Shown: positions 16,802 to 25,019 of the stretch, in pieces
How the letters are laid out: each line of letters begins with the position of its first letter
How positions within the stretch are numbered: the first letter of the stretch is position 1
Origin: Telluria beijingensis
Lineage (GTDB): Bacteria; Pseudomonadota; Gammaproteobacteria; Burkholderiales; Burkholderiaceae_D
NCBI RefSeq assembly: GCF_030770395.1
Contig: NZ_CP132480.1
Coordinates: 1,035,115-1,099,114 of the forward strand
Direction: 5' to 3'
Length of the DNA: 64,000 nucleotides
Program-made: the position numbers and the translations under genes
Notes under the pieces: generated by a model
What the model was told of the DNA's origin: nothing
Database searches by the model: none
The model's input: the letters and a program-made list of their open reading frames with translations, nothing else

Positions 16802-17793
16802 TGAAGACGATGACACCGCTGCGCTGGCTGCTGGCGGCGCTGCTGCTGTGGCTGATGGCTGCGCCCGGCGCGCGCGCCGACAACTGCGTGGCCAATATGA
16901 CCGACGTCGACTTCGGCGTGATCAGCCCGCTCGCCAGCACCGATTACACGGCGCGCGGCACCCTGACCGTGACCTGCTACTGGACGCTGGGCCAGTCGCC
17001 GCTGCTGCTGCCGGCCGCCAACGTGTGCGTCAACCTGGGCACCGGCAGCGGCGGCGGCACCGGCGATCCGCGCTACATGACCAGCGGCGCGCGGCGCCTG
17101 GCCTTCAACCTGTATGGCGATCCCTCGTACACCTCGGCCTGGCTGTGGGGCGGCAATACCAGCACCATCGGCGCCAAGCCGATTGCCGGGACGCTGATCG
17201 GGCTGCTGGGGCTGGGCGGCGTGACGCAGAGCGTGACCATCTATGGCCGCATCCCCGCGGCCAGCCTGGTGGGCGTGGGGACCTCGGGCAATGTCGACAC
17301 GCTGTACACGGCCAGTTTCGCCGGCCACGGCACCGTGCAGTATTCGTTCGGGGCCGGCAAGGCGTGCACCGCGGGCGTCACCGAGGCCTTTGCCTTCCAG
17401 GCGCGCGCCACCGTGACCAACGACTGCCAGATCAGCGCCGGCAACCTGGTGTTCGGTTCGGGCAGTCCCTTGAGCGAGCGGCGCGCCAGCGCGCCCCTGA
17501 GCGTGACCTGCACCGCCAACAGCAGCTACCAGATCTCGATGAACGGCGGCCAGTCCGGCAACCCGGCGGCGCGCGCCATGAAGAACAGCGTCACCGGCGA
17601 AACGCTGGGCTACCGGATCTCGTCCACCCCGGACGGCGCGATCTGGGGCGACGGCAGCGGCGGCACCCTGGTGTACACCGGCACCGGCACCGGCGTGACG
17701 CAGAGCGTCATGATGCACGGCCTGGTGCCGCGCCAGCGCGCGCCCACGCCGGGCAACTACCGCGACACGATCACGGTGCAGTTGACGTTCTAG
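16798..17793 (+). CDS. Tandem SCPU-domain protein, probable pilus tip adhesin
   Basis: A 331-residue secreted protein with a signal peptide (residues 1-27, cut after GARA) and two SCPU domains. The first (about 28-165) has NCVANMTDVDFGVISP, TLTVTCYWTL and TIYGRIPAA; the second (about 195-331) has ATVTNDCQISAGNLVFG, LSVTCTANSSYQISM and QRAPTPGNYRDTITVQLTF. Tip adhesins of Csu pili (CsuE) have this two-domain form: an outer binding domain plus a pilin domain. AAGGA lies 8 bases upstream of ATG 16798. Its 3' end overlaps the converging permease gene by 23 bases. Confidence 0.88.
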   Translation: MMKTMTPLRWLLAALLLWLMAAPGARADNCVANMTDVDFGVISPLASTDYTARGTLTVTCYWTLGQSPLLLPAANVCVNLGTGSGGGTGDPRYMTSGARRLAFNLYGDPSYTSAWLWGGNTSTIGAKPIAGTLIGLLGLGGVTQSVTIYGRIPAASLVGVGTSGNVDTLYTASFAGHGTVQYSFGAGKACTAGVTEAFAFQARATVTNDCQISAGNLVFGSGSPLSERRASAPLSVTCTANSSYQISMNGGQSGNPAARAMKNSVTGETLGYRISSTPDGAIWGDGSGGTLVYTGTGTGVTQSVMMHGLVPRQRAPTPGNYRDTITVQLTF

Positions 17794-18538
17794 CCGAGTG
17801 CAGCCAGCGCGCGTGCACGAAGCGCGCCGCATAGTCGAGCGCGTAACCGAGCAGGCCGATCAGGATGATGGCCGCCGTCAGTTCCGAATACGCAAGGCGG
17901 TCGCGCGTATCGAGGATGAAGTAGCCGAGGCCGGCCGACACACCCAGCATCTCGGCCGGCACCAGCACGATCCAGATGATGCCGATCGCGAGGCGCACAC
18001 CGGTCAGGATCTGGGCGGTGATGCCGGGCAGGACCAGGCGCCAGATGACTTCCCATTTGGTGGCCGACAGCGAGCGTCCCAGCAGCATCCAGTTGGGGTC
18101 GAGCTGGGCCACGCCGGCGGCGGTACTGAGCATCAGCGGCCACACGGCGGCGAACGCCAGCAAGAAATACACCGGCGCGTCGCCCACGCCCAGCACCATC
18201 ACCGCCAGCGGCATCCACGACAGCGGCGACACCATGCGCAGCAGCTGGAACAGCGGCGTGCTGGCCTGGTTGAAGGCCTTCGACATGCCGGCCAGGATCC
18301 CGAGCGGCACGCCGAACAGGATCGCGAAGCCCAGGCCGATGGCTACCCGCTCGAGGCTGGTGGCCACGTGCAGCCAGATGTCCGGCCCCAGCACCATCGC
18401 GTGGAAGGCCTCGAAGGTCGCAAGCGGGGCGAACATGGCCGCGATCGGCGTGGTCTCTTCCAGGCCCTTGACACCCCAGGACCACAGCAGCAGCGCGATC
18501 GCAAAGCCGGCGACCGGCCACAGGAAACGTCCCAGCAT
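17771..18538 (-). CDS. ABC transporter permease, TauC/SsuC type
   Basis: A 255-residue inner-membrane permease of the BPD family with about six TM segments. The EAA loop that contacts the ATPase is visible around GRSLSATKWEVIWRLVLPG. The membrane half-transporter most resembles nitrate/sulfonate/taurine importers. It starts 2 bases after the binding-protein stop and is the last gene of the minus-strand operon. Confidence 0.9.
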   Translation of the reverse strand: MLGRFLWPVAGFAIALLLWSWGVKGLEETTPIAAMFAPLATFEAFHAMVLGPDIWLHVATSLERVAIGLGFAILFGVPLGILAGMSKAFNQASTPLFQLLRMVSPLSWMPLAVMVLGVGDAPVYFLLAFAAVWPLMLSTAAGVAQLDPNWMLLGRSLSATKWEVIWRLVLPGITAQILTGVRLAIGIIWIVLVPAEMLGVSAGLGYFILDTRDRLAYSELTAAIILIGLLGYALDYAARFVHARWLHSARTSTAP

Positions 18539-18540
18539 CG

Positions 18541-19767
18541 TCAGACCGCGATCGTCTCGGTGCGCAGCAGGTTGGCCGGCAGGCCGAACTTGGCAGGACC
18601 ACCGACGGCGGCGATCGACTTGCGCACGAAGCGGTCGTCGACCAGGTCGCGCGCCACGAATTTCGGATCGAGCTTGGCCAGGAAGCTGGTGTCGCCCTCG
18701 ACCTTCGTCTGGCCGATGGCGCGCACCAGTTCCTCTGTGTACGAGGCGAACGGGAACGGCTGGAAGTCGATGCGGCGCTGGTTCCAGGCCGGGTGGGCGA
18801 CGATGCGGCGCTTCTCGTAATCCGAATAGTCGGTGGTGGCCAGCACCTTGGTCAGCGCCTGCAGGTTATGCGGCGTGTACTTATTGGGGCCGGTGGCGGC
18901 CAGCAGCTTGGCCGTCTCGACCTGGTTCGAACGCGACCACAGCTGGGCGTTGACGATGGCATTGGTGACGCGCTGCGACCATTCCGGCCGGTCGTTCAGG
19001 TCGCGCTCGGCCAGGAAGGTCACGCAGCAGGCGTGGTTCTTCCAGACGTCGCCCGAGAAGCGCAGCACCTTGCCGATCTTCGCGTTCTCGGCTGCCGCAT
19101 TGAAGGGCTCGGCCACGATATAGCCGGCGATCGACTTGGTCGCCAGCGCCGACACCATCTCGGATGGCGCCAGCACAATGAGATTGACCTCGTTAGGCTT
19201 GAGGTCTGCGCCACGCGCGCGGGTCACGACGGTCAGCTTGTTGGCGCCCAGGATTTTCTGCAGCAGGATATTGTGGATCGAGTACCAGAACGGGATCGCG
19301 ACCGTCTTGCCGCCCAGGTCGGCCACCGAGTTGATCTCGTTTTGCACCGTCAGGGCCGAACCGTTGATGTGGTTCCACGCCACCACCTTGGCCGGGAATT
19401 TCGAGCCGTAGCGCACCCACAGGGTGGCCGGCGACAGCATGTGGATCACATTGACCTGGCCGGCGACAAACGCCTCGATGATCTGGGCCCAGCTGCGGAA
19501 CAGGCGCGGCGTCTCGACCTTCAGGCCCTGCTGTTCGAACAGCTTGCGGCCGTGCGCCACCAGCAGCGGGGCGGCATCGGTGATCGGCAGGTAGCCGATT
19601 TTCACCGGCTGGTCGTCGCCCTTGAAGTTCTGCGCCATCGCATCGCCCGCGAACAGCAGCGGCGACGCCGCGGCGGCGCCGGTCAGCGCCGACATGCGCA
19701 GGAAATCGCGCCGGGTCATGCCGCAATCGCAGTCGGAAGAAACGCAGATGTGGATCGGGTCGGTCAT
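18541..19767 (-). CDS. ABC transporter substrate-binding protein, NitT/TauT type, Tat-exported
   Basis: A 408-residue protein. The N-terminus has the twin-arginine signal TRRDFLRMSALTGAAAASPLLF; before it is an unusual cysteine-rich leader (ICVSSDCDCGM). The mature part is an SsuA/TauA-like two-lobe binding protein: VKIGYLPITDAAPLLVAHGRKLF, then the AQIIEAFVAGQVNVIHM segment. Substrate is not readable; relatives bind nitrate, sulfonates, taurine or aromatic sulfonates. AAGGA lies 8 bases upstream of ATG 19767. It sits between the ATPase and permease genes. Confidence 0.88.
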   Translation of the reverse strand: MTDPIHICVSSDCDCGMTRRDFLRMSALTGAAAASPLLFAGDAMAQNFKGDDQPVKIGYLPITDAAPLLVAHGRKLFEQQGLKVETPRLFRSWAQIIEAFVAGQVNVIHMLSPATLWVRYGSKFPAKVVAWNHINGSALTVQNEINSVADLGGKTVAIPFWYSIHNILLQKILGANKLTVVTRARGADLKPNEVNLIVLAPSEMVSALATKSIAGYIVAEPFNAAAENAKIGKVLRFSGDVWKNHACCVTFLAERDLNDRPEWSQRVTNAIVNAQLWSRSNQVETAKLLAATGPNKYTPHNLQALTKVLATTDYSDYEKRRIVAHPAWNQRRIDFQPFPFASYTEELVRAIGQTKVEGDTSFLAKLDPKFVARDLVDDRFVRKSIAAVGGPAKFGLPANLLRTETIAV

Positions 19768-19791
19768 GTGATTTTCCTTGTTGTAGTGGGT

Positions 19792-20565
19792 TCAGGCGCC
19801 GTCGCGCAGCGCCTTGATGATGTCCAGGCGCAGGGCGACGACCCCCTCGGCATGTTCGTCGCGCGGGCGCGGCAGGTCGACTTGCCATTCTCTCACGATG
19901 CGTCCCGGTTGCCCGGCCATCAGGAGGATGCGGTCGGCGACCAGGATCGCCTCGTCGATGTCGTGGGTCACCAGCAGGGCGGCGGTATGCCAGCGGTGCA
20001 CCAGGTCGACCAGCAGGGCCTGCATCTCGGCGCGCGTGATCGCGTCCAGCGCCGAGAACGGTTCGTCGGCGAACAGCAGCTCGGGCTGGCGCGCCAGGGC
20101 CCGCGCCAGCGCCACGCGCTGGGCCTGGCCGCCGGACAGCTGGGCCGGATAGGCATGCGCGCGTTCGGCCAGGCCGACCGCCTCGATGGCGTCGCGCACG
20201 CGGGCCTTGCGGGCATCGCGGTCGATCGCCGGCTGGCGCGCGAAATCGAGGCCGAAGCCGACATTGCCTTCGACGTTCAGCCAGGGCAGCAGGCTCGGTT
20301 GCTGGAACACGAGCGCCGCGCGCGGATGCGGGGCCAGGAGCGGCTCGCCCAGGAATGCCACGCTGCCGCCTTGCGCCGGACTGAGGCCGGCCAGGCCGCG
20401 CAGCAGGGTCGACTTGCCGCAACCGCTGCCGCCCAGCAGGCAGACGATCTCTCGCTTGTCGATGGTGAGCGAGATGTCGTCGACCACGGTCTTGCCGCCG
20501 TAGCCGATGCGCAGGCTGGATGCCGACAGCGCGGTCGCGCCCTGTTCGATCGCGGCCGCCGTCAT
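19792..20565 (-). CDS. ABC transporter ATPase, TauB/SsuB type
   Basis: A 257-residue ABC ATPase: Walker A GGSGCGKST, Q-loop VFQQPSLLPW, signature LSGGQAQRVALARALAR, Walker B ELLFADEPFSALD, and the switch His in LVTHDIDEAI. It energises the permease and binding protein encoded just downstream. ATG 20565 overlaps the stop of the flavoprotein gene (ATGA), which ties the flavoprotein and the transporter into one translational unit. Confidence 0.92.
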   Translation of the reverse strand: MTAAAIEQGATALSASSLRIGYGGKTVVDDISLTIDKREIVCLLGGSGCGKSTLLRGLAGLSPAQGGSVAFLGEPLLAPHPRAALVFQQPSLLPWLNVEGNVGFGLDFARQPAIDRDARKARVRDAIEAVGLAERAHAYPAQLSGGQAQRVALARALARQPELLFADEPFSALDAITRAEMQALLVDLVHRWHTAALLVTHDIDEAILVADRILLMAGQPGRIVREWQVDLPRPRDEHAEGVVALRLDIIKALRDGA

Positions 20566-21647
20566 GCCGCGGCGTGCTTCGCGAGTTCGACCTGCAGCTG
20601 CGTCAGGCTCGGGGTCACGATGGGAATGAAGGCCGATTCGCGCCAGCGGCGCGCGAAGCTGCGGTCGCGGTCGACCAGGTAGGCGCGCCCGCCGCTGGCC
20701 TGCAGCTCGAGCATCACGGCCTGCTGCACGCTCTCGGCCAATGCGATGCGCAGCCTGAACATCGGCGCCGCGGCGGTCTTGAAACGGCCGTCGGCCACGC
20801 CATCCTTCAGCTGTGTCACCAGTGTCTCGAGCGCCGCCTGCTGGGCTTCGATGCGTTCGAGCAGCGGGCCGCGCATGGCGGTGGAGAGCGCGTGTGCGGC
20901 GCGCAGGCTGGCGCGCGCCAGGCCGATCGACAGGCCGCATTGCAGGCCCAGGAAAGAGGGACGCACGCCCGGCAGCCAGGCGCGCGCGTTCGGATGCAGC
21001 ACCTCGCCTTCGCCAATCTGCACGCCTTCGATCCTGACGGCGGCGGTATTGCTGCCGCGCAGGGCCAGCAGTTCGAGGTCGGGGCTGCGCGTGACGCCGG
21101 CGCTGTCGCTGATGAAGGCGACCACCGCGGGCGGCAGGTCGCCGGCCGAGTTGACGGCGGCGGCGGCGATGAAGCCTTCCTTGCGCAGGTTGGTGATCCA
21201 GGCCAGCGAGCCGTCGAGCTGCCAGCCCTGTTCGTTCGGGGTGGCCGTGATCTGCAGCGACTCGATCCCGGACAGGAATTTCATTGCGTTCGACAGGCCC
21301 GTGGCGCCAGCGAATTCGCCGCGCATCAGTGGCCCGATCCAGCGCGCGCGCATGGCCGCGTTGGGGCTTTGCAGCAGGTATTCGATGAAGGTGCGCTGGC
21401 CCCAGAACACGAAGGCGGCGGTGACGGAGTGCTCGGCCACGGCGGCGATGGCGTCGATCGCATCGGTCGTGGCGCCGCCGTTGCCGCCCAGGTCTTGCGG
21501 GACGCCGATGGCGAACAGGCCGGCGCCGGCCAGGCGCGGCACGACTTCGGAGGCCAGCTCGGGAGTGCTGTCGAGCTGGTCGGCATTGGCCTGCAGCCAA
21601 TCACACAGATCCGCAGGCAGGCGCGTCGTTTGTTCGCCGTTCGACAT
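20562..21647 (-). CDS. Acyl-CoA dehydrogenase-like flavoprotein
   Basis: A 361-residue protein with the acyl-CoA dehydrogenase fold: an alpha-helical N-terminal domain (LAGAGLFAIGVPQDLGGNGG), a middle beta-domain (GATGLSNAMKFLSGIE, ITATPNEQGWQLDGSLAWITN) and a C-terminal helical bundle. Next to a TauABC-like importer it is more likely a flavin-dependent monooxygenase or desulfurisation-type enzyme (the DszC/SfnB branch of this fold) than a fatty-acid oxidation enzyme; this is inference from neighbours. The start at ATG 21647 overlaps the upstream stop by one base. Confidence 0.8.
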   Translation of the reverse strand: MSNGEQTTRLPADLCDWLQANADQLDSTPELASEVVPRLAGAGLFAIGVPQDLGGNGGATTDAIDAIAAVAEHSVTAAFVFWGQRTFIEYLLQSPNAAMRARWIGPLMRGEFAGATGLSNAMKFLSGIESLQITATPNEQGWQLDGSLAWITNLRKEGFIAAAAVNSAGDLPPAVVAFISDSAGVTRSPDLELLALRGSNTAAVRIEGVQIGEGEVLHPNARAWLPGVRPSFLGLQCGLSIGLARASLRAAHALSTAMRGPLLERIEAQQAALETLVTQLKDGVADGRFKTAAAPMFRLRIALAESVQQAVMLELQASGGRAYLVDRDRSFARRWRESAFIPIVTPSLTQLQVELAKHAAA

Positions 21648-22201
21648 CAGATGGCTCCGCTGGCGAAGGGTTGCAGCTGCGGGTTGATGGTGCTGCCGGC
21701 CAGGGTATTGGCGAAGTTGCACAGGGTAGCCAGGCTGATGCCCAGCACGACTTCGAGCGCCTGCTGGTCGTTGTAGCCGGCGGCCTTGAAGGCGGCCAGG
21801 GCGTCGTCGCTGACGCCGCCGCGGGTGGCGATCACTGCCTCGGAGAACACGCGCACGGCGTCGAGTTTCGCGTCGCCGGTGTCCTGGCCCTGCTGCATGG
21901 CGCGCACGGTGTCGACCGGCAATTGCGCCTTCTTGATGGCGATCGCGGTATGGCCGGCGATGCAGAAGTCGCAGCCGTGGATGCGGGCGGCGGTGATCTG
22001 CACGACTTCGCGCTCGGGCAGGGTGAGGCTGGTCTCGGCATTGATGCCCGAGACCGTCATATAGGTCTGCAGCGCTTGCGGCGAGTTGGCCAGCACGCCG
22101 ATCAGGTTGGGCAGGAAGCCGTTGTTGGCGACGGCCTTGTCCACGAAGGGACGGCTGCCTTCGGGCGCGGTTTCTTGGGTATGCAGGGTCAGGCGGGACA
22201 T
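21647..22201 (-). CDS. AhpD-like carboxymuconolactone decarboxylase family protein
   Basis: A 184-residue helical protein. The CMD core has the redox motif in RIHGCDFCIAGHTAIAIKK (CxxC plus the downstream His), which marks the AhpD-like peroxidase/disulfide-reductase group and not true decarboxylases. GAGAG lies before ATG 22201. It is the first enzyme gene after the AraC regulator (31-base gap) and is coupled to the flavoprotein gene, so it may protect against or reduce peroxides made by that enzyme. That role is inference. Confidence 0.87.
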   Translation of the reverse strand: MSRLTLHTQETAPEGSRPFVDKAVANNGFLPNLIGVLANSPQALQTYMTVSGINAETSLTLPEREVVQITAARIHGCDFCIAGHTAIAIKKAQLPVDTVRAMQQGQDTGDAKLDAVRVFSEAVIATRGGVSDDALAAFKAAGYNDQQALEVVLGISLATLCNFANTLAGSTINPQLQPFASGAI

Positions 22202-22232
22202 GGCGACTCTCTCGAAATAAGCGTTGGGCCTG

Positions 22233-23255
22233 TTATTTTAGCGGCGATCCGAAAACACGTCCGGACACGCCCGTCCTTGTTTTCTGCTCGATCGTCCGAA
22301 TCGGGCTGGCATGCGACGTCTTGACGGGAACGTGCCGGCCGCGCCGGAAGCGGCCCGGATGCTCGCCCATCACTTTATGGAAGGCGCGAGAGAAGGCGGC
22401 ATACGAGTTGTAGCCGACGTGGCCGGCGGTGCGCTCGACCGTGTCGCCGCCATGCAGGCGCTGGGCCGCGATCTTCATGCGCAGCAGCAACAGGAACTGG
22501 GCCGGCGCCTGGCCGCTGGCCTCGCTGAAGTGTTTATAGAAGCTCGAGCGCGACATATGGGCCGCGCGCGCCATGTTCTCGGTCGACCAGTCCTGGCCGG
22601 GTTCCTGCATCATGCGGTCGAGCAGCGGCGAGAATTCGGGCCGGCTGGCTACCGCCAGCAGGCCGGTGGCGATGTCCTGCTGGCGCGCCGCATGGCGGAT
22701 CGCATAGAAGAACATCAGTTCGGCCAGGCGCGCGACCAGCGGCGAGGGCGCCTCGGGGTCGCGCGGCGGCTCGAGCAGGATCAGGTCGAACAGCGCATTG
22801 AGCGCGCGCAGCGCCGGCTCGTCGGCGCGCAGCACTAGGCTGTCGGGGAAGGAATCGGCGATCAGGGTGCTGAGTGCGCTGCGGAAGTGGAAGAAGCCGC
22901 AGGCCAGCGCCGTGGCGTCCGGCGCCGCCGCTCCCAGTGGCTGCATCGGCACGCCGGGGCGGGCGGTGGCCGGGTCGGCGTCGGGACTCAGGAAGTGCGG
23001 CGTGTCGCGCAGGAGGAACACGCCGTCGCGTGCGCGCAGGTGGACCGGGGCGCGGCCCTCGACGTGCAGGTAGCATTCGCCGTGCAGGGCCAGGTGGAAG
23101 CTGCCCAGGCCGCGGCCGGCGGTCGAGGCTTGCCAGCGGCCGCAGTATTGGCCGAGATGGAAGACGGTCGCTTCCAGCTGCACGCTGTCGATCAGCCAGT
23201 GCACGAGGCGGTCGGCATTGTCGGTGCTATCGGTGGAAGGGGCGGAATGATTCAC
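22233..23255 (-). CDS. AraC-family transcriptional regulator with cupin sensor
   Basis: A 340-residue protein. The N-terminal cupin-like sensor (about residues 20-190; FHLALHGECYLHVEGRAPV) is followed by an AraC double helix-turn-helix with NMARAAHMSRSSFYKHFSEASG and the second signature VGYNSYAAFSRAFHKVMGEHPGRFRR. The architecture belongs to the AraC_binding/cupin_6 group common in proteobacteria. A 35-residue basic tail follows the last helix. It precedes the AhpD-flavoprotein-ABC genes on the same strand, so it is the likely operon regulator. Confidence 0.9.
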   Translation of the reverse strand: MNHSAPSTDSTDNADRLVHWLIDSVQLEATVFHLGQYCGRWQASTAGRGLGSFHLALHGECYLHVEGRAPVHLRARDGVFLLRDTPHFLSPDADPATARPGVPMQPLGAAAPDATALACGFFHFRSALSTLIADSFPDSLVLRADEPALRALNALFDLILLEPPRDPEAPSPLVARLAELMFFYAIRHAARQQDIATGLLAVASRPEFSPLLDRMMQEPGQDWSTENMARAAHMSRSSFYKHFSEASGQAPAQFLLLLRMKIAAQRLHGGDTVERTAGHVGYNSYAAFSRAFHKVMGEHPGRFRRGRHVPVKTSHASPIRTIEQKTRTGVSGRVFGSPLK

Positions 23256-23331
23256 TCAGCCATTATCCGCGCCGGCCGGCAGGCCGCCTACGAAGAAAAA
23301 CCGATATGCAAATAAGAAAAGCGTCTAGCTT

Positions 23332-23589
23332 TTAGAAATACACCGTTACCTGGCGCGCATCTTGCGAGACGGTGCGCTGCGACGGCGCGTTGCCGGTGTC
23401 GAGCAGGTAGGGCGTGGCCGGGCTGGCGCAGGCGACGTCGACGGTGTTGGCGACGCTCACCGAGCAGGTGGCCACGACCTGGAAACCCACCTCGAAGCTG
23501 GCAGTTGCGACGCGCGCGTCCGCCACGGCCGGCAGGGCCAGGGTGGCGGCGGCCAGGCTGGCCGCGAGGAGACGGGATGCGCGCAACAT
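23332..23589 (-). CDS. Short secreted SCPU-like protein, truncated or miniature
   Basis: An 85-residue frame: signal peptide (about 1-25, cut near ADA), then a mature part starting TASFEVGFQVVATCSVSVA and ending RQVTVYF. The start matches SCPU domains (compare TAKFDVTMSVVADCTVTA in the pilus subunit at 13070) and so does the C-terminal beta strand, but some 90 residues between are missing. Two cysteines remain. It may be a decayed pilin copy or a genuine small protein; codon use is normal for the genome, with no stop or frameshift. No Shine-Dalgarno site is seen before ATG 23589. Confidence 0.5.
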   Translation of the reverse strand: MLRASRLLAASLAAATLALPAVADARVATASFEVGFQVVATCSVSVANTVDVACASPATPYLLDTGNAPSQRTVSQDARQVTVYF

Positions 23590-23884
23590 GATGAACGAAG
23601 CCAGGAATTGAATGATGAATATCGAATGAAGTGCATCATAGCGGCTTTGCCGGCGGGGCGCGCGCGAAGGCCTTCCGGCGGCTGTGGATGGCGCCGAAGG
23701 TTGATTTCGGGTTTGGCGGGATTGTCTGCGCGTCAGGCAGTGCAGGCGGGTCTTGGCAATGTCGGCGCAGTCCGAACATTGGCAGGAGTGCCATAAAATT
23801 TTCGGATTTACGGAATTGACAAGGAATTTAGAGAAATGACTCTAAAAGAAAGTTTTGTTTCTTAAACTCAACATTCCGGCGTGT
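23590..23884. other. Intergenic region, no gene seen
   Basis: A 295-base stretch whose right half is AT-rich (23790-23880). Small inverted repeats are present: TTAGAG/CTCTAA near 23830-23847 and AAGAAA/TTTCTT near 23849-23866. The second lies just downstream of the response-regulator stop at 23885 and could act as a weak terminator for it. Nothing else is supported. Confidence 0.4.
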
Positions 23885-24250
23885 TCAAGCCAGCAGGCCG
23901 GTGACGGCGTCCAGCAATTCGCCAGGGCTGAACGGCTTGACCAGGTAGAGATCGGCGCCGGCCGCCATGCCGGCCGCGATATCGCTTTGCTGGCCGCAGG
24001 CCGACAGCAGGACGATGCAGGTCGCGGCATTGCGTGGATCGCGCCTGAGTTCGGCGCAGACGTCGAGGCCGCTGCGGCCGGGCCCGAGCCAGATGTCGAG
24101 CATGACCAGTTCGGGACGTTCGCGCGCGAACAGGTCCAGTGCCTGGTCGGCATTGGCGGCTTCGACAATGCGTCCCAGCGATTGCAGGCTGAGCGAGATC
24201 AGCAGGCGCAATTCGTCCTGGTCGTCGACGACGAGGATGGTCCTAGCCAT
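23885..24250 (-). CDS. Single-domain response regulator (CheY-like receiver)
   Basis: A 121-residue receiver domain: acidic pocket in ILVVDDQDE, phosphoacceptor Asp in ELVMLDIWLG, the conserved Ser/Thr in VLLSACG and the Lys in YLVKPFSPGE. It has no output domain, so it works by protein contact in a phosphorelay. ATG 24250 begins exactly at the domain edge; the ribosome site is weak. It lies 139 bases downstream of another receiver gene on the same strand; no histidine kinase is nearby. Confidence 0.85.
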   Translation of the reverse strand: MARTILVVDDQDELRLLISLSLQSLGRIVEAANADQALDLFARERPELVMLDIWLGPGRSGLDVCAELRRDPRNAATCIVLLSACGQQSDIAAGMAAGADLYLVKPFSPGELLDAVTGLLA

Positions 24251-24389
24251 GGTCGCGTGCGGGCCGGAAAGATGGCCGGGGTGCAGAATGGATGAGCGGG
24301 AACGCGGGCATGGCGGCTTCCTGGTTAGGCCGGACGCGCGTCGCGCCGGGCTTCCAGCATAGCAGCTTGGCGCCGGTCGGGACAGGCTT

Positions 24390-25019
24390 TCAGGCCAGTT
24401 CCAGGCTGTTCTCCACGGCATCGCGCAGTTCATTGAACGGCACAGGCTTGGGGAAAACCGGGATGTCGGACGGCAGGCCCATGGCCGTGATCGTCGCACG
24501 GTCGAGGCCGCTGACCACGATCATGTTCATGCCGGCCGTGCCGGCGTCTTCGCGCAGGGTGCGGATCATGCGGAAGCCATCCATGCCGGGCATGCTCAGG
24601 TCGCTCACCAGCAGGTCGGGACGCCGCTCGCCGATGCGGATCAGGGCTTCGAAGCCATTGTTCGCCTTGACTATATCGAGGTCGAGGCCCCAGTTCTCCA
24701 TCTCGAGCTCGTACAGGCGCAGCATCAGCGGATCGTCGTCGACCACCAGCACGCGCCGTCCGCCCGGCGCTGGCGCGGCCGGCGGCGCCGGAGGGTGGCC
24801 GGCGATGGCGAGGCGGCGCCCTTCGACCAGGCGGTTGACCGATTCCACCGTGATGCGGCGGTGGCCGCCGGCGGTGCGCCAGGCTTGCAGCGTGCCGTTC
24901 TCGACCCACAGCTGCACCGTGCGGTGCGAGACGCCCAGGGTGGCCGCGGCCTCCTTGGTCGAGCAATAGTCGGCGGCGTTATAGCTGGGCGCCGGCTGCG
25001 GGTCGGATAGGGTTTTCAT
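24390..25019 (-). CDS. Response regulator with N-terminal MerR/excisionase-type HTH
   Basis: A 209-residue protein in unusual order. An N-terminal helix-turn-helix of the excisionase/BldC-MerR type comes first (residues ~17-70: STKEAAATLGVSHRTVQLWVENG, with the wing WRTAGGHRRIT), then a short Pro/Ala linker, then a receiver domain (RVLVVDDDPLMLRL, phospho-Asp in LLVSDLSMPG, Lys in FPKPVP). Most DNA-binding response regulators have the receiver first. The HTH suggests direct control of transcription. A 528-base gap separates it from mraZ. Its signal and kinase are unknown. Confidence 0.85.
   Translation of the reverse strand: MKTLSDPQPAPSYNAADYCSTKEAAATLGVSHRTVQLWVENGTLQAWRTAGGHRRITVESVNRLVEGRRLAIAGHPPAPPAAPAPGGRRVLVVDDDPLMLRLYELEMENWGLDLDIVKANNGFEALIRIGERRPDLLVSDLSMPGMDGFRMIRTLREDAGTAGMNMIVVSGLDRATITAMGLPSDIPVFPKPVPFNELRDAVENSLELA

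Noticed and set aside
13658..16816. A 1052-codon open frame on the minus strand opposite the usher
   Set aside because: It mirrors the usher and chaperone genes, reads as low-complexity Arg/Gly/Ala/His, and has no recognisable domain. Long antisense frames are common at this GC content.
23885..24499. Longer form of the single receiver starting at 24499
   Set aside because: The added 83 residues are an Arg/Ser/Pro-rich shadow of the upstream regulator gene; the receiver fold begins at ATG 24250.
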